A stretch of DNA of 64,000 nt, taken from Taenia hydatigena (Eukaryota > Platyhelminthes > Cestoda > Cyclophyllidea > Taeniidae). Below the pieces are notes generated by a model. That model did no database searches and was not told the DNA's origin. It saw only the letters and a program-made list of their open reading frames with translations. The first letter of the stretch is position 1, and each line of letters begins with the position of its first letter. The position numbers and the translations under genes are program-made. Location: the NCBI GenBank assembly GCA_036345935.2, contig JADWOT020000002.1, positions 11,861,629-11,925,628 on the forward strand, written 5' to 3'. Below, in pieces: positions 10,546-23,764 of this stretch.

Positions 10546-13394
10546 TAATGCTCTCACGACTGGTAATAGTTTGTCTGAACATTTATCCACACGATAATGT
10601 GTTAAAAGCTCATATGCAGCAGCAACATTGTTGGCTGTCATATTCTTCTTTGCCCTCTTTGTCTAAGCATGCGGTAGGAGTGGATGGATGTGGTTTTGTT
10701 AGAGATGTTGGAGCCTACGACACCTGTAGTTCTACAGCCACTCTGTAAATAATATCTTTTACTAGCGGCATGCGTAAATCTTAGAGATTACAGCATCGAA
10801 TTCTTTTATCCTCACCGCATCAATCCGATTTTATTTTTTGCAGGCTCATGAATAAATTTACAGATCTACGCCCTACTTTGCTGATGAGTAGGTCATTAAA
10901 GCAGCCAACTTGGCAGGGCATCATGACTACAGTGTTGGTGGCTTCATCTCCTCCTCCATCAGTGTCTAATTACTGAATGGTCTAAACTCACTTTGCTTGT
11001 TGGATGTATAGTCAGATCGCATTCATTATTGCGCATCAGCGATTAAACTTTATGAAAATTTGACGTTCTCGATAGTACGTGTAAGCGCACAACTCTTTTA
11101 TTTACGTAAGTATACTTAACACAACTGTGTACGCCTTAAATGAAATTGACTATCCTCTGACATAAACCTGCTGCCACACAATTTCATCCTTATACGAAAT
11201 TGATCTCTACATTACTACTTCAAGAGGCTCATTAGAAGTTTGCATTCGTAATGATTAATAAGTTGACAGCAAGTATCATTGTTGCCGTCAAATCACTGGC
11301 TTTATGTGATGAATAGTGTTTTAGCACCAGCCAGAAAGCAGCCTGAGTTGCGGGCATATTTATGGGTCCCTTTTGCCTCACCCAGTATAAACAAAGGCTG
11401 ATAATCTTGCATTGCAGAAGGTGCTGAAGAAACAAGTAAAATTTTCACCGTGCCTGTTTTTTTAATGCAAAGACTTCATAAGAATCCATCAAGGCACGTG
11501 TGTCAAGTAAGGAAAAGGAAGGCGCAAAACATCTTAGTACTAGTTGCCGGTCAAATTTGGGTGTCCTGGCTGCAAGCGATTTCTTAGTCAAAACTGTGGG
11601 ATTAGAAGAGCTCACTTCACTGTGGCTAAATCAAGCTACTTTATTCGCGCAGAACCTGCTGCGCGCATTAAGCAGATACACGACTGTGATGGCGATAGGA
11701 GCATCAGTTGGCCTCTCTTACCATGCTAGCACCAAAGGTCTATTCGGTGGACTATTCCATGATTGCATTTGATCTCACCTTTCGATGGCTCTTTGTTTCA
11801 GGTTCGACATCACTTGTGCTGTAGTTGATGCTTTAAATGAAACCTCTGGTATGGGTATTGCGGGAGTTAAAACTGACTGAGTGATCGCACGACGCCAAAG
11901 GCATAGAAGCATTGTACTCATTAGCTTAAAAGACGAGATGTGGAAGAGGAGAAATTGAAAGAAATCTTCGCGCAGAACGGACGCTTTATCGTACCACCAT
12001 GAAATTACGGAATGAATTCATGCCTAAGTCTACTTCTTCGTGCTGTCGCTGTTGCCGTTGTCTATCTCACTCATCCTAAAGCGTTCGTGAATGTCATAAG
12101 CTTTATTTGTGCCTAATTAGCCAGGCTGTTAGTAGCGTTTGTGTCGTTGATGAACCGCAATGCTCTTCTCATCCCTCATATTGGACTGATGTTTAGAAGA
12201 TGCTTTCCCTCCCATAAATTGATGATTCCTCGGCCCTAATTTTCCGTCTTCCTCTGTGTCGACTGATGTCTACTTGCAAGCGTCATGTGAATACATTAGC
12301 TGGAGGCATAAAAGTTGTAGACAGAAGGCTCAGAGCATTCTGGCATAAATTAAATATCACCTCTTTACCCATACTCAGAGAGGAATAGATAGGAGGATGT
12401 GGCTGTGAATCTAGCTAAAGATCTGTCCATCGAAGGCAAACCAAATGGATAAGACACGAGACTACTATCAATGGATTAGGCGAATGGGACTAGAAACCCA
12501 CGCAGTCCTGACCGCGACATGGCTACTGTCAGAGGTATTTTCTACAGAAAGGCAGCTAATTGAGACCAAGTCGCTTGAGAAACATCAAGTCGCGTGGACT
12601 AACGAGTGTATACCCAATCGGTCCAAGTGGAAGGCTTCCGTGAGATAACCGAGTATTAAACGATCCCACTTATTTTACTCTCACACCCTAAAAGGCCACT
12701 ATAACACTTGAGATTGGGCTTCACAAGTCACTGATGATATACCAGATGGCAGAGCTCCAGTTACTGCCACGAAGCGCCGCAATTGTCGCCACCTCACTTC
12801 CTCTCCACCGCAATACAAAGCTTAATGTCAACTGGCACAGGACAGTCAGATTCGTAACCTCTATGAAGTGAATTGAAGGCGTAAAGCAGAGGAAAGCCAA
12901 AACTCAGAAATGGTAGGAAAATCGTGATGATACATCACGTGGCGTGAGGCCATCACTCGTGACCTGGGCACAGAACTCCCAATCTCGTCCTATCAGAACA
13001 TCATGCTGACGCACCTTTTCAGACTGACTAAACCGGCCTATGGGTTGACGAAACGGATAGCTACAGATGTTTGCATGTCCGTATGTTCGGGTGCGCATGT
13101 AGTCAGTGGTCTGCACATGGCCTGTTCAGTGTGTGTGAAATTCGTTCAGGTCGACCTGAGAGTAAACAACTGTAGCAAGGCTCAGCTCCATGAATGGACA
13201 CAAACGCAGATCGCACCCAACAGCTCCATCCTTCAATTCTGGAATTCAAGGTCCCTGTCTAAACTGAATTCGAGGTAGAAAATGCACAACTCGCTACAAA
13301 CCACCAGCTACTTACCAACTAGTAAGATTAAATGATCCACGCTAGACACTTTGGACAAATAAACAAGCAAACAATTAGTATCAGTAACAACATC
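10546..13394. other. Spacer between the inverted repeat arms
   Basis: About 2.85 kb of unique sequence lies between the arms. Two overlapping frames at 11500-11772 (90 and 61 codons) include a CPGCKRF segment, and 12445-12648 holds a 67-codon frame with aromatic and charged residues. None has splice signals or a family I recognise. The only repeat is the third copy of the 240-bp subrepeat at 13046-13285. Confidence 0.6.
13046..13285 (+). repeat. Copy 2 of the 240-bp subrepeat, in the spacer
   Basis: It aligns with 8130-8372 in direct orientation. Shared blocks are agctacagatgtttgcatg, gtcagtggtct, aacagctccatc and ctaaactgaattcgaggt. It is clearly more diverged than the two arm copies are from each other, so it predates or escaped the homogenisation of the arms. 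Confidence 0.75.
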
Positions 13395-16300
13395 ATAATG
13401 AGTGCGTAACTTCGATCTGCATTAGGTGGATCGTGCAGTCCGCATGACATAATTTGGAGAAAAGTGTCTTGATTCACACCACGTGATGTGAGGGCTCGAG
13501 GTCACAACGCGTCGTGTTGATGCGTCATATCGCTATGCCGATTTGCGCCATCGGATTGGTCGACACTGACAAAATAGGGGTGTCCCGTAGGTCCTCACGT
13601 CCATATATGCAGATGCGTATGGTCGCAACGGCTGAGGTGATGCCAGTGCAGTGGGTGTGATCTGTGCCGTGGTCGTGCCGTTGGTCCATTTGTGCGTGTG
13701 CAATCAAGGTGCGATGCGACGCTGGTCCGTGGACGAACAGAACTACAGGTAGCACCCAACACCTCCACCCACCAACTCGGAGTTGGAATGCACCCATCTC
13801 TGTGTTGTCGCGAACAGCAATGCAGGCCACATTCTCACAACGTCCACCTCTTCATCGATTGTCCTGTGGAGCGACGAGTGATGGAAGCCAGTGGAAGGAA
13901 AGTGGATTGATGTGCTCTCACACGCATGGGTGTGAGTGCTGTGGGATGTGGCTACAAAATCAATGCAATGTGCGCGAAGGGAACAAGTGACAAGTGCATA
14001 CTATTGTGTCCGTTGAATGTTTTGCTGAGTAGTATCGACTGCAGGTGTGTGTCGATGGATGTGTTTTCGTCGTTGTTATCGCCACCGTTCCTATTTTGGT
14101 GTGATCCGCATGAACAAATGCGGACTTGCTTTAATAGTTGGCATTCGTCATTGCTGTGCGCCACACTAGAACACGAAGTCATATTATTTGGCTCTGGACG
14201 TCTACAGGATGTTTCAATCTCGCTGTGCAAATAATGCTTGCAAAAATTTGGTGGAGCTTGCGTAAGTGGTACTTGGGGCTGTCCCATCCGTGTGTTTTGA
14301 ACACCTCACTTTGCTCAAATAAAATTCGCTGTCACATTAACAGTCTGTTTTTTATGGAGAGGAGTGGACAGATCAGTTGATAGGTTTGCAGGTACGTGAG
14401 TAAGAAATCAGGGAGCTTTGATTGCGTGTGGATAGGAGGTGTCATGTTAGTGGTTTTGGGCTGTTATGCTTGGCTTCATGGTTGGGCTTCCAGTGTTTAA
14501 TGTGCAGCAGCAATGGTGCTGTCGCGGCGGTCTCCGTTGACCAGCTGATCTGGTTGCTCAACTGTTACGCCTCTCCTTTCTATGTTTATCTGGTAATGAG
14601 TTAGGAGGGGAAGAGTAGGCTCATGCCACGATGATTTGAGCTTGCGCTTTCGATGTAGGTGACATGCTATCCGTCCATAGTATCGTCTGCTATGAACGGG
14701 AGCAGAAGTGTAGACGCACAATAAGGGAAGGGTGTTTAGAGAGTGAGGTGTGAAGTTACTTTTGTGGCAGGAAGTTTCCAGTAGATGGTGTAGTGGATGG
14801 AATGGCTCATTTGTTGTGTGCTTCTCTGTTCATTGTGTTGGTGAGAAGGACGGTGCTCTGTCTGGCGATTTGAATTGGTTCATCAAGTGTGGTGGGAATG
14901 TTTTGTATGCATCCTAATCTATTTTAAATGGTATGCGTATGGGCATAGAAGGCGGTATCATGAATAACAATGCAATACATATTCTTGTGCTAGGATTGAA
15001 AGACTTGTTGCTGAATGCAAAGTGGGATTTGGTGAAAAGATGTAGCTAAAGGATGCCCCGAATCAATCAAATGCGCAATGTGGTAGTCACCGACATAAAA
15101 TGGCAACGGATGCAATGGTACTAGCATAATTTGCGAGATCTTAAAATCTGCAGAGTGAAACATCAGAAGCCATCACAGCAACTATCTTCGTCCGCCTCGC
15201 CAACTCTCGTGACACGCACTCGTTTTGACCACGTCAGTATAGTGGGACGACGACGTGCAACGAATGCATTAGACATGTGCATGGAAAGGCTTTACTATCC
15301 CATCGACGGCACAAGAGTACTTCTGCGCGCACAGACGTTGAGGTTCTCGCCACAAATACGATAAGCCTTCCTTCATGCCGGTAGAGCACAGAACGACATG
15401 GAAGGACAAGAGCTGGCTTCCACTGAGAAATCAGAAATTGCTTTGACAGTGATTTTTTGATGGTACTTCTTTATAGACATGTCAAATAAATTTGGAGTAA
15501 TTTATAGCGGTATCAACAATGGCCAGCTTTGTTTAACCACAACATTAAGCGTTGTACGCACTTCTTCACCTCGAATCCAGTTTAGACAGGTGATTTGCAA
15601 TTCAGAGTGGATAGATGGAGCTGTTGGATGTGATCAGCGCTGGCGTTCATTCATGGAACTGGACCTTACCATAGTTGCTGCCTCTTGGGTCGACCACAAA
15701 CCATTGCACACACACACACGCCAAACAGGCCAAACCTAGACCACTGGTCACATAACCTTCCGGACATACGGTCATGCAGACATCTGCAGCTCTCCGCCAA
15801 AATGCACCAATTAGGTACCACAAAAAAAGATACAATTGTGACTTCATCATCACATCACCCTTTTCCAGATTAGCCACATGCAGCGACGCATACTAACTCA
15901 CTCATTCATATTGGACTAAAATATCACTACTCTCATATTTTCTGGGCGTCAATAAAGGGGATCTTTAATGCAGTACTCACGCCGGCTCTAATATTAGCTG
16001 AGTTCTTTGTAGAAAACGCAGACTAACAAGCTAAGATTTGGGTTGCCATTTGTTACAACCTGGATAGCCTATGGGCGCGAGTGACCCCAATCCGTTCCAT
16101 CCCCGACCGTTTGGGCTGGCGGAAAGCTCACCTTACGGATGGCTCTGATGCCCGACGCAAGTGCATCACCGCGGTCACATACCATGCATACATGCATGCA
16201 TGCATGGCCAATGGACACTGGCCCTGAGGCACCTGGTCAACTCAGTCAAGCCTGTCTACTAGTAGCTACTTTATGGTTGCGAGCTTACGATTTGTGGTAG

Positions 16301-17617
16301 CGAGCGTAAAATTCAGCTAACGCAGTGTTCCATGAAACGGTAAGTCATAACTGAGCGCGCAAACACATGAAGTGGCGTCCTAGAATTGCCGTCCTTCCAA
16401 ACAATAGCACCAAATGTACCTTTTGCTGCATGCGATGTGGGCTTGCTGGTCAAAGCGCATATACTAATACGGTAGGAATTGGGAAAATACACGATGGATT
16501 CGGCTTTCTTTGAAATCAACGTCATGATCTTTTTTGCAAAATATGCTATGTTTCGAATAGTGGGTTTGTTTCATTCATCTCTTCGCGTGTTGTTATGCTG
16601 TCCCTTTAGGATGACATGAACAAGCCGAGTCGATTCAGGTCCACGTAGGCGACTCTAAGGTAGGTGCTTTCTTGTTCGGGGTTTGCTCTGTCCCTCTACC
16701 CTCCAGATTGGAGAGTCTGCGATACCGCGTGTCTGATATGCTGCAGTTGGGAATTATGATGATCACCTCGAGGGTCAGCGATGTGCGAGGTTCGGCGCGC
16801 ATGCATTCCGGTTGGTTGGTGGTTCTCGCATTTCATTGCAAACAAAAGAAAGCAACTAGCTGCACGGTTTGTCAGTGCAGTGACTCTAAGCACTGATCCT
16901 ACCTCATTTCTCGCTGTTTCGCCTTCATCATCACCTTCACACACGCAATACTGCAGAGTTTGAGTGCGTCTCTTTCGTCATCGGCTAGTGTTGAAATGTT
17001 GTGCGGCGTATGGTAAGATATATTGCATAGGAATTGCAGCCAAATGTTGATTAAACGCCTTTTGATCCTTTTGGACGTAACATATGCTGTCGTGTTCTCC
17101 TCTACCTCCATTTACAATCTGAAGGGTCAACGTGATATGTTGAAGCAGATGCGTCTGCTAGTTTGGGAAACGCATACGAAATGGAGCAACTAAATGAGAG
17201 TCAAATTGCATCGCCTAGCTGGGAGTTGGTTAGCTCCACCCAGTTACGAAATTGGTACCATCAGACCACTTGTTAACCAAAGCGTGCATTCGAACGTACA
17301 TGTGCAGCCTTGTCTCTCGTCGTTGTGAGCACCGTCCTAGCGCCCATCTTGCACGTTTACTTACTCTAACTTCGTATCCCATTCGTAATGTACTTTGATT
17401 TGGTTACAATTCATTATACTGCAATGTAATTGCTTGTGTAAGAAGTCGGTCTCCTTCCTGGCAAAAATAGCCTGGATTCTTTCATCGTCATACGCCTCTT
17501 ATTCGGCACACATGATTGTTGGTGAGCAGTTTTGACAATCAGTACTGCTGAGCATTGTCACATGCATATTAATGCATTAAAATATCGGGACGTGTTCTTA
17601 CTGTTGTGTAAGGTGAT
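13395..17617. repeat. Right arm of the large inverted repeat
   Basis: This is the reverse complement of 6299-10545. The identical core lies at 13495-16131, the diverged inner edge at 13395-13494 and the diverged outer part at 16132-17617. The arm is a little shorter than the left one because of small indels outside the core, including 29 bases at a CATG microsatellite. Confidence 0.95.
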
Positions 17618-18539
17618 AAAGGTATGGAATGTAGGCCTTTAGTGGAATCGAATGTCAACATGCATGCACATGGAAATGAATGCATGAAGTTTTGGTTGAA
17701 TCAGCCAACATATAGAAATGCACGAGTACATGAATCTTGTTGCAGTGAGGTCAGCTGCAGAATTATGCATGCAAGAACGAAGGTTGGAGGCGAAGAATTT
17801 GCAATGAACAAGACGTTGCTTTCCAGCATACCGGTTTAAAGTATTGAGGAGCGCAAAGGCACACGTGACTGCAGATGAATTTAGCTAAGACCAAACGTGC
17901 ATGCAATTTATTTATTTAAATTAAGCTACTAAACATATGTGCAGGCAAAAGGACATTGAGATGGCAACGATACCCTACACAACAGTATCTCTGTAAGGCA
18001 CGAAAAGTCGGCTCTACCTTTCTCAGGATTCCTATGGCCGTCAACTAATGCAGGCAATTCAGACACCGATCAATTCAGTAAGTTGGATCCATTCTACTCA
18101 ATGAAGGCCTCTCAATCCTCAAACATTGCCTTTACGCCTGATCTCCCCTTCATAGGAACCATTGCTGTGCCAAACACAATTCCCATCGACCGTATCAGGC
18201 AAGATAAAGGCACCATTTAGCATTACCTCCACCACAGCTGTCTCTGTATTTTATCACCACTTGTGGTGGCATGCTAACTGGACACGTTGTCAGCCCAAGA
18301 AACTGCGCGGAGGTTTGTGACTTTTGGCATCATATATTGACGTAAAGTAAAATCGACTTTTTAGAATTAAGTATCTGCACAAGTTCCCATAATGAGTGTG
18401 GAAAATAGTGTGACAGAAACGAATTATTTCATTTGTTCTGGTTGAAGCTTACTAAGCCAAAATTAAGAAAGTCATTCCTATAAGGCATTTTACAAATTTG
18501 CACTCATGTGCATATAAATAGTACAATTGCAAGCATCGA
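17618..18539. other. Non-coding stretch, no gene recognised
   Basis: One 71-codon frame (17624-17839) starts just outside the inverted repeat. It has no recognisable domain or splice context. Confidence 0.45.
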
Positions 18540-18780
18540 TATCGAAATTCGCACTCTTGTGTCGATCGATGCTACGAACTTACATTCAGTGGGAGCGGAA
18601 TTTGCACACACGTGTTGATTAATGCTACAAAATTGCATTCAGTGAGCGCAAAATTCGCTGTCTCGTGTAAAAAAGTGCTAAAAATTGCAATAAGTAAAAG
18701 CCAAATTCGGGTTCTCGGATAAATCAGAACTACAAAATTGCATTCAGTGACAGGGAAATTCGCTGCTTCGTGCTACGCGC
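18540..18780 (+). repeat. Small degenerate array of the 53-bp satellite
   Basis: About four to five tandem units follow the pattern GAAATTCGC..TCTCGTGT..ATCAATGCTACAAAATTGCATTCAGTGAG, same orientation as the 37-46 kb array. The units differ strongly from one another and carry attgcattcagtgag where the large array has attccatccagtgaa, suggesting an older version of the family. Confidence 0.65.
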
Positions 18781-19897
18781 TCTTCCTACAATTTGTACTG
18801 AAAGGTTTGGTTGCGTTATGATTAATAACCATCAAAAGGAATTGAAGCAAACACACTGCAATAGATTGAGGTTGGCAGAGATTGCCCCAAAGTTAGATGC
18901 AATGAGGTGGTGTTGTGCGGTATAGAATTGCCGAACAAATCATCTCAACAACGCTAAGCAAGTACCTAAGAAACCAGCTGCGCGCACAACTGGATTCTGT
19001 CTTGACATACACAACTTTATTGTCTGGTCAAATGCGTATCAAAGGCACTATGTGCGGGTTAAGTATGATAACACCACATTTACTGCGGACTGACCCTTTG
19101 TCTCTACTTCATCAACCAAGGTTCCATTCATCCATTGTTCCATTAAAGGGTCTGATATCCACTATATGAATTCTTGAGAAGTCATTGCAGCAGACTCTTA
19201 ACGGGTTCTTCTCTCCTACGGCATCCTTTCCATTTCAGATCACAATTGTTACAATCAAAAGAATAGATGTTAGGACCTTGTCTGAGTTGGAAATTTTTGA
19301 GGTAGCTTAAAATCATTAAAAGGATTACATCTTCAATGACTTTTTGATCTTAAAAGTCTATAAATCAAAGTAATGGAAAACATTACTGAATGAGATTAAA
19401 TGAAAGTCACATATAGAATAAGGACTTGCAAGTGTAACTTACTGATAAATGAGGAGAGGCTGCACGTCCAACATTGCTAGCGCCAGCCTGATTCACTGTA
19501 GAAAGATGCAGGAAAACAAGTGCAGCCTTGAAGTTGTTCACTAGCTAGACGTCTTAGCAACAAAATTTGTCGCAGGCAGACTAATCATCTAGTCTAGAGA
19601 GCAATGCCTAAAACGCAGTGACTATTGATGGAAAACTGTGAATGATGAATGCATAAGATGCAATCAAGTGGCATGAAGATCTCATGCTAATGTATAGACA
19701 TTAATGCGATTTGAGGCAACCGAAAGGTCGAAAGCGAAGAATGTGATGATAGTTGAGGAAAAAATTTGCTCACCTGTGCTTATGCGACTTTCACAAGCTA
19801 CTCCAGACATTTGTACAGTTTTCACCCGTCCCGGACAATGGTGGAGTGAAAGTCCTTTGCAGTATCTTCTCTTTTGGCAATCTAAATATTCAACTTG
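18781..19897. other. Non-coding stretch, no gene recognised
   Basis: An 84-codon frame at 18915-19169 and a 65-codon frame at 19704-19901 are present on the plus strand. Neither has recognisable features. Part of the stretch would be the 3' flank of the minus-strand gene that ends at 19898. Confidence 0.4.
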
Positions 19898-20762
19898 TTA
19901 AAATACAGCATTTAAATAAGTAAGAACACTACACAATGATTGCCAAAGAAGAATCCGGTCGAAGGTTTGAATAAGACGGTTGTTAGAATCACTACCAAAA
20001 GAACAACATGAAAGTAAACAAAGATTTACACTTTTGCAACTCAAATGTAGATTAATGGTATAAGGTGGTTGCGGTATCACAGATTGCTTGTCTAACACAA
20101 GGGAGGAAATGACACTTCTTGAGGCAGGCCTGCAAACAAGATGAGTAAAGAAAGTAAGAGGTTGTCTGCGTCTTTACCTTTTTTAAACAAAGAAGAAACT
20201 GCGCCTTGTAGTGAGCGTACGCAGCTCACATCCACCGCGCTACGTTCCAGCTCACCAATTGGAGCAGCAGACTTCCTTACCACTTCTCAATAACAAAAGG
20301 AATGTTAGGATGGAAACCACAACTAGTAAGTCGTTGAATTAATTTCTCATGACTGACACAAATGTAACCACCAAAGAGCAATGCGATGATAACGAAAATC
20401 AACAGGAAGATTGAAAACATGTCCACCATCAAAAACGAAGTAAACAAACAACGACGGAATTTTCTCCTTTCTAGTGCTATACATATCTTGACTAGGATAA
20501 ACACCTGTCCTTTCGATTCGACTCCTAATTCAGTGCATTGAGTCATCTCAGCATCGCGTCTATTTCTATGCCTCTCCTCTTCCTTATTTACCTCCTCACA
20601 TTTATCCTGTAATGCCTCACACCATAACACAAACACTCTTTCTGGGTTGCTGCGCACCGATGAAATTGGGAACATCGTAATGCTCCTCCTTCTTGTCTGG
20701 CACAGACATGTGACAGGAAGCAACATGGTCCAAGAGGGAAAATTGTGGTAGAACCCAAGCAT
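19898..20762 (-). CDS. Predicted two-exon single-pass membrane protein
   Basis: On the minus strand an ATG at 20762 opens a long frame to 20281, where the reading frame meets gaagtg|gtaagg, a strong donor. A matching acceptor, tttctttactcatcttgtttgcag, ends at 20130. Exon 2 runs from 20129 to a TAA at 19898. The phases fit: exon 1 leaves TG and exon 2 supplies G. The product has a basic, charged N-terminal half (KEEERHRNRRD), one clear membrane segment (MFSIFLLIFVIIALLFGGYI) and a C-terminal tail with several cysteines encoded partly by exon 2. No family is recognised. The length of the ATG frame, the membrane segment and the fitting intron support it; no homologue, poly(A) signal or promoter was identified. 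A further upstream exon is possible because another open frame extends to 20877. Confidence 0.4.
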
Positions 20763-20984
20763 TATGGTTCCTGCGAGCCGTAGTTTCTGTTTTCTCGCTG
20801 ACCGAATTTGGCTTTAACCACCAACAGGGAAGAAATTGTAGTTGCCCTTCACATTTATTTCCAAAAGTATTGTTCATTGTCGTTGGACTAAGAACTTTCC
20901 AGGTCGGATATCTCCAAACATCCTACTCATCCATTTGTTGCCACCGCGGCGTCAGGTGAAAAAGTCTACTAGTTTAATAAATAA

Positions 20985-21305
20985 TCAGTTGGCGATTTCA
21001 CCCCGCATTAGTCCGTGATATTACAGAGTCTAAGCCAGCAGCTAACTCTGCATCCAATACGATTTAGAAGAAGAGCTAAGAGAACAGGTAGAGGCGAGAA
21101 TGATGAAGGCCATTATGAAGGCATAGAAGTCATAAGGTGGGCGTATGACTAGGCTAACGCAAATCGTGAGCCAAAGGCTGCCGCGTGGGCGCATGCACAT
21201 CAGCCACGTGGTCTGTGGGCGCATTAGGATGCAATCCTGGTTCTGAGAATGCCTCACCGCCTCTGTAAAACCCTTTTATTTGGGGGCGTGCAACACCAGA
21301 TAAAT
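20985..21305 (-). repeat. Dispersed repeat family R, copy 1
   Basis: Read on the minus strand it runs from tctggtgttgcac, through gcgcccacagaccacgtgg and a ctatgccttcataatggcct block, to the family 3' end: atgcagagttagctgctg...ggtgaaatcgccaact. The same order of blocks is seen in copies at 30.1 and 32.9 kb. No coding potential and no terminal repeats were seen. Confidence 0.5.
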
Positions 21306-21709
21306 ATTTTGCATATAATATGGTAAGATAATGTAATAACGGGAATAAAATTTTCACAACTAATATTAAATCAGCTGCTTTGATCTGGACGGCGTTATCA
21401 AAGTTGTCAAATCCCCTTTCGTTTAGTTTTCAACCTCTTTTTCTTTTAAAAAATAGATTGAGCTTGCAATGAGGCATTAAGTCTTCAACATTGTTTTAAA
21501 AATGCAAGCAAAAGACGAACAGAACTAAGCCTTCTCATTGGAAAATTGCTACGCATCCACTGCTGTAGAAAGCTGTGCCCCTAGAAACAGCAAAAGCCCT
21601 TCATTCTCTATGGTTTCTTATTAAATTTTTTTTTCTCATGGAACCGTCTGATTTTATGAATTGTGTGGAAAGCATCAGCTGAAGTAATAAAATCCGAGGG
21701 GCGCGGATA

Positions 21710-21970
21710 GATTTTACGACACGAACGATAAGTCTCGTTAATAAATAGGAAGCTTAAGGCGGAAGCGAAGGAGCGTCGGGGATGAAATGAGACAAGAAGT
21801 AATGAAGATCACTGTATAAACAGAGGTCTTCGGGTAAGGGTGTGACGGAGCCAAAGTGAGCTTTCGCCATCGGCTAACGCATGGGCGCACGCACGCCAGC
21901 GATGTAATCTGTTGGCGGGCCACCTTCATGGGTATGCTTGACTGTGGAGAAGTGCAACACCAGAAAATTT
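21710..21970 (-). repeat. Dispersed repeat family R, copy 2
   Basis: It shares the tctggtgttgcac entry block, the gcgtgcgcccatgcgttagcc middle and a cttcattacttcttgtctca block with copy 1, in the same orientation about 0.7 kb away. The 3' block is less clear. Confidence 0.4.
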
Positions 21971-22384
21971 TTTTTGTTTTTGATGGTGACAGCTAAAAGG
22001 GTGTAAAAGCGACTCTTAAAAGCTACAATTAATTCTAGTGTCCACATAATTAGCTAATCTGAAGAGTTTTATGGACAGTCTTGTCCAGAATATCTGCATG
22101 AAACTTTATCGAAGTTTTGTTTCGGTTTATTTTTGGCAATTGATATTTCCTTTATGAAGCCTAGTGGATTTGCTATAACGTTTTCAATTATCCTTACTCG
22201 TTAAAAAACGCAGATAGAAGGAGTACTGAACAAGTCTTTCTCATCAAGATAAATGAAAAATATCACTCACCCTTATAGCATTATTTGCCTCATTTGCAGC
22301 AAGAAAATCATTCCCATCTCAGTCGTCAATTCCTCAAGAATTGCTAATTATGCACGGTGGTGTTTGATGCCATAAAGTGGACTT

Positions 22385-22620
22385 GAATCAGTACCTGAAG
22401 TAATGGCGCCAGATCACATGGCTGGTGAGGGTGCGCCCACGCTTGAGCCGTCGGTGCACGAGTTCACGATGGCTCAATCACACGCTCACCTGATGTCCTC
22501 TATACCTTTACATAAACGCTCATCATCCATCGTTTTCTTTCACCCGCTTCTTTTCGTCTTTGCCTCAGGCTGAATACAGAGTTAGCTGCTGACTGAGTTA
22601 TGCATGCCTAGACGATTCGC
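22385..22620 (+). repeat. Dispersed repeat family R, copy 3
   Basis: Plus-strand copy with gatcacatggctg, gcgcccacgcttg, cacacgctcacctgatg and the tail block aatacagagttagctgctgac. Confidence 0.45.
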
Positions 22621-23764
22621 ACGAGTTAGAATTGCCATGTGCTCGCATTGGTGACTTGTACAAGGTCATTTGAACTTTAGTTATTAACAAATTCATCGAA
22701 TATGAGGGAATCCAACAGGTTCTGAATGAACCTCATGAACGCAGTACCACGGAAGGACGGGCTACTTACCCCTGTGCAAAAGGTCTTAGAAGCCACTATC
22801 ACGGCCCGAAGGTCATGCCTCGAGGTAAAAGAACAGCCTCCATGGATTAAATTTGTTCGTTAAACTAAACAGACTACTAGACAGATTATTTGATTCTATT
22901 AAGGTGCGGTCTTTTGAGAATGAATTACCGGGCCATGAGGTTTTTATGTGATCAAAGTTGTTATGCAGGCGTGAAATTTCACCCAGTAAGGAGCTCGGTA
23001 AGAGCAGGATGGCAGTTTGTAGCTGAATGGGTATGTACCTGCACTAAATGCTGACTTGTTTCCAACTATGGCAAGCGACAATTTATCTCATCATTTTTAT
23101 TTGTGAATGCCTAGGTGTGCCATGGACCGCTCCATTGGGCCCAAAGTCAATGAAACCCGCCTCACCGTCGTTAATATGCACAATAAACTTATGATGTGGT
23201 GCGTTTTTACTATGTTTGAATGCTCAGAAGATTTGCCGATTTTAGTAATTTAACCAATGTCTAGCTCAGGGACCAAAAGTGACCACTTTAATTGGATAGA
23301 ATCCTAGGCCATTACGCCTTGGCCACCGTTTCCCGCCTCGTCTCCTACCATGAAAACGACCACAGACAATGAGACAGACCCATCTACCATGTTCCGCCAC
23401 GAGCTCCTTGATGTGTGGGGATTAACATATTATGATAGTGCGTCTAAAGTTAAATGGAGGAGGGAGAGCTATCTTTTGAATGGATCCACTACCAATTCTG
23501 CAGTGCCTAAGTCAATGGCTCCGCGTCAGCTACTGCACTACTGCAAACGATGGATCTTCATTCGCTGAATTCGTTACTGCCAACCAATTTACTTCCAAGG
23601 AGTTAGTGCACATGTTAACTTTTTCGTAAGTCTGCGCAAACCACTCATCCACAATATTGTAGCTAATCACATGGTTGAGGGCGAACGTTGTGCTGATAGG
23701 GCAGGCATCCTCACCAGACTACCCAGCACACTGGCTCAAACAACCCAACCGTCTAGGAGTTTGC
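22621..23764. other. Upstream flank of FN3 copy 1, no gene recognised
   Basis: A 72-codon frame at 23350-23568 starts with ATG but has no recognisable domain or splice context. Nothing else is supported. Confidence 0.4.

Noticed and set aside
7122..16944. ORFs in the inverted repeat arms as paired genes
   Set aside because: Each has an exact mirror twin because the arms are copies, but several overlap on both strands and none has a domain, splice signals or codon bias.
6299..17617. A DNA transposon with very long terminal inverted repeats
   Set aside because: No transposase frame in the spacer, no terminal motif and no target-site duplication was found, so the inverted repeat is listed as a duplication only.
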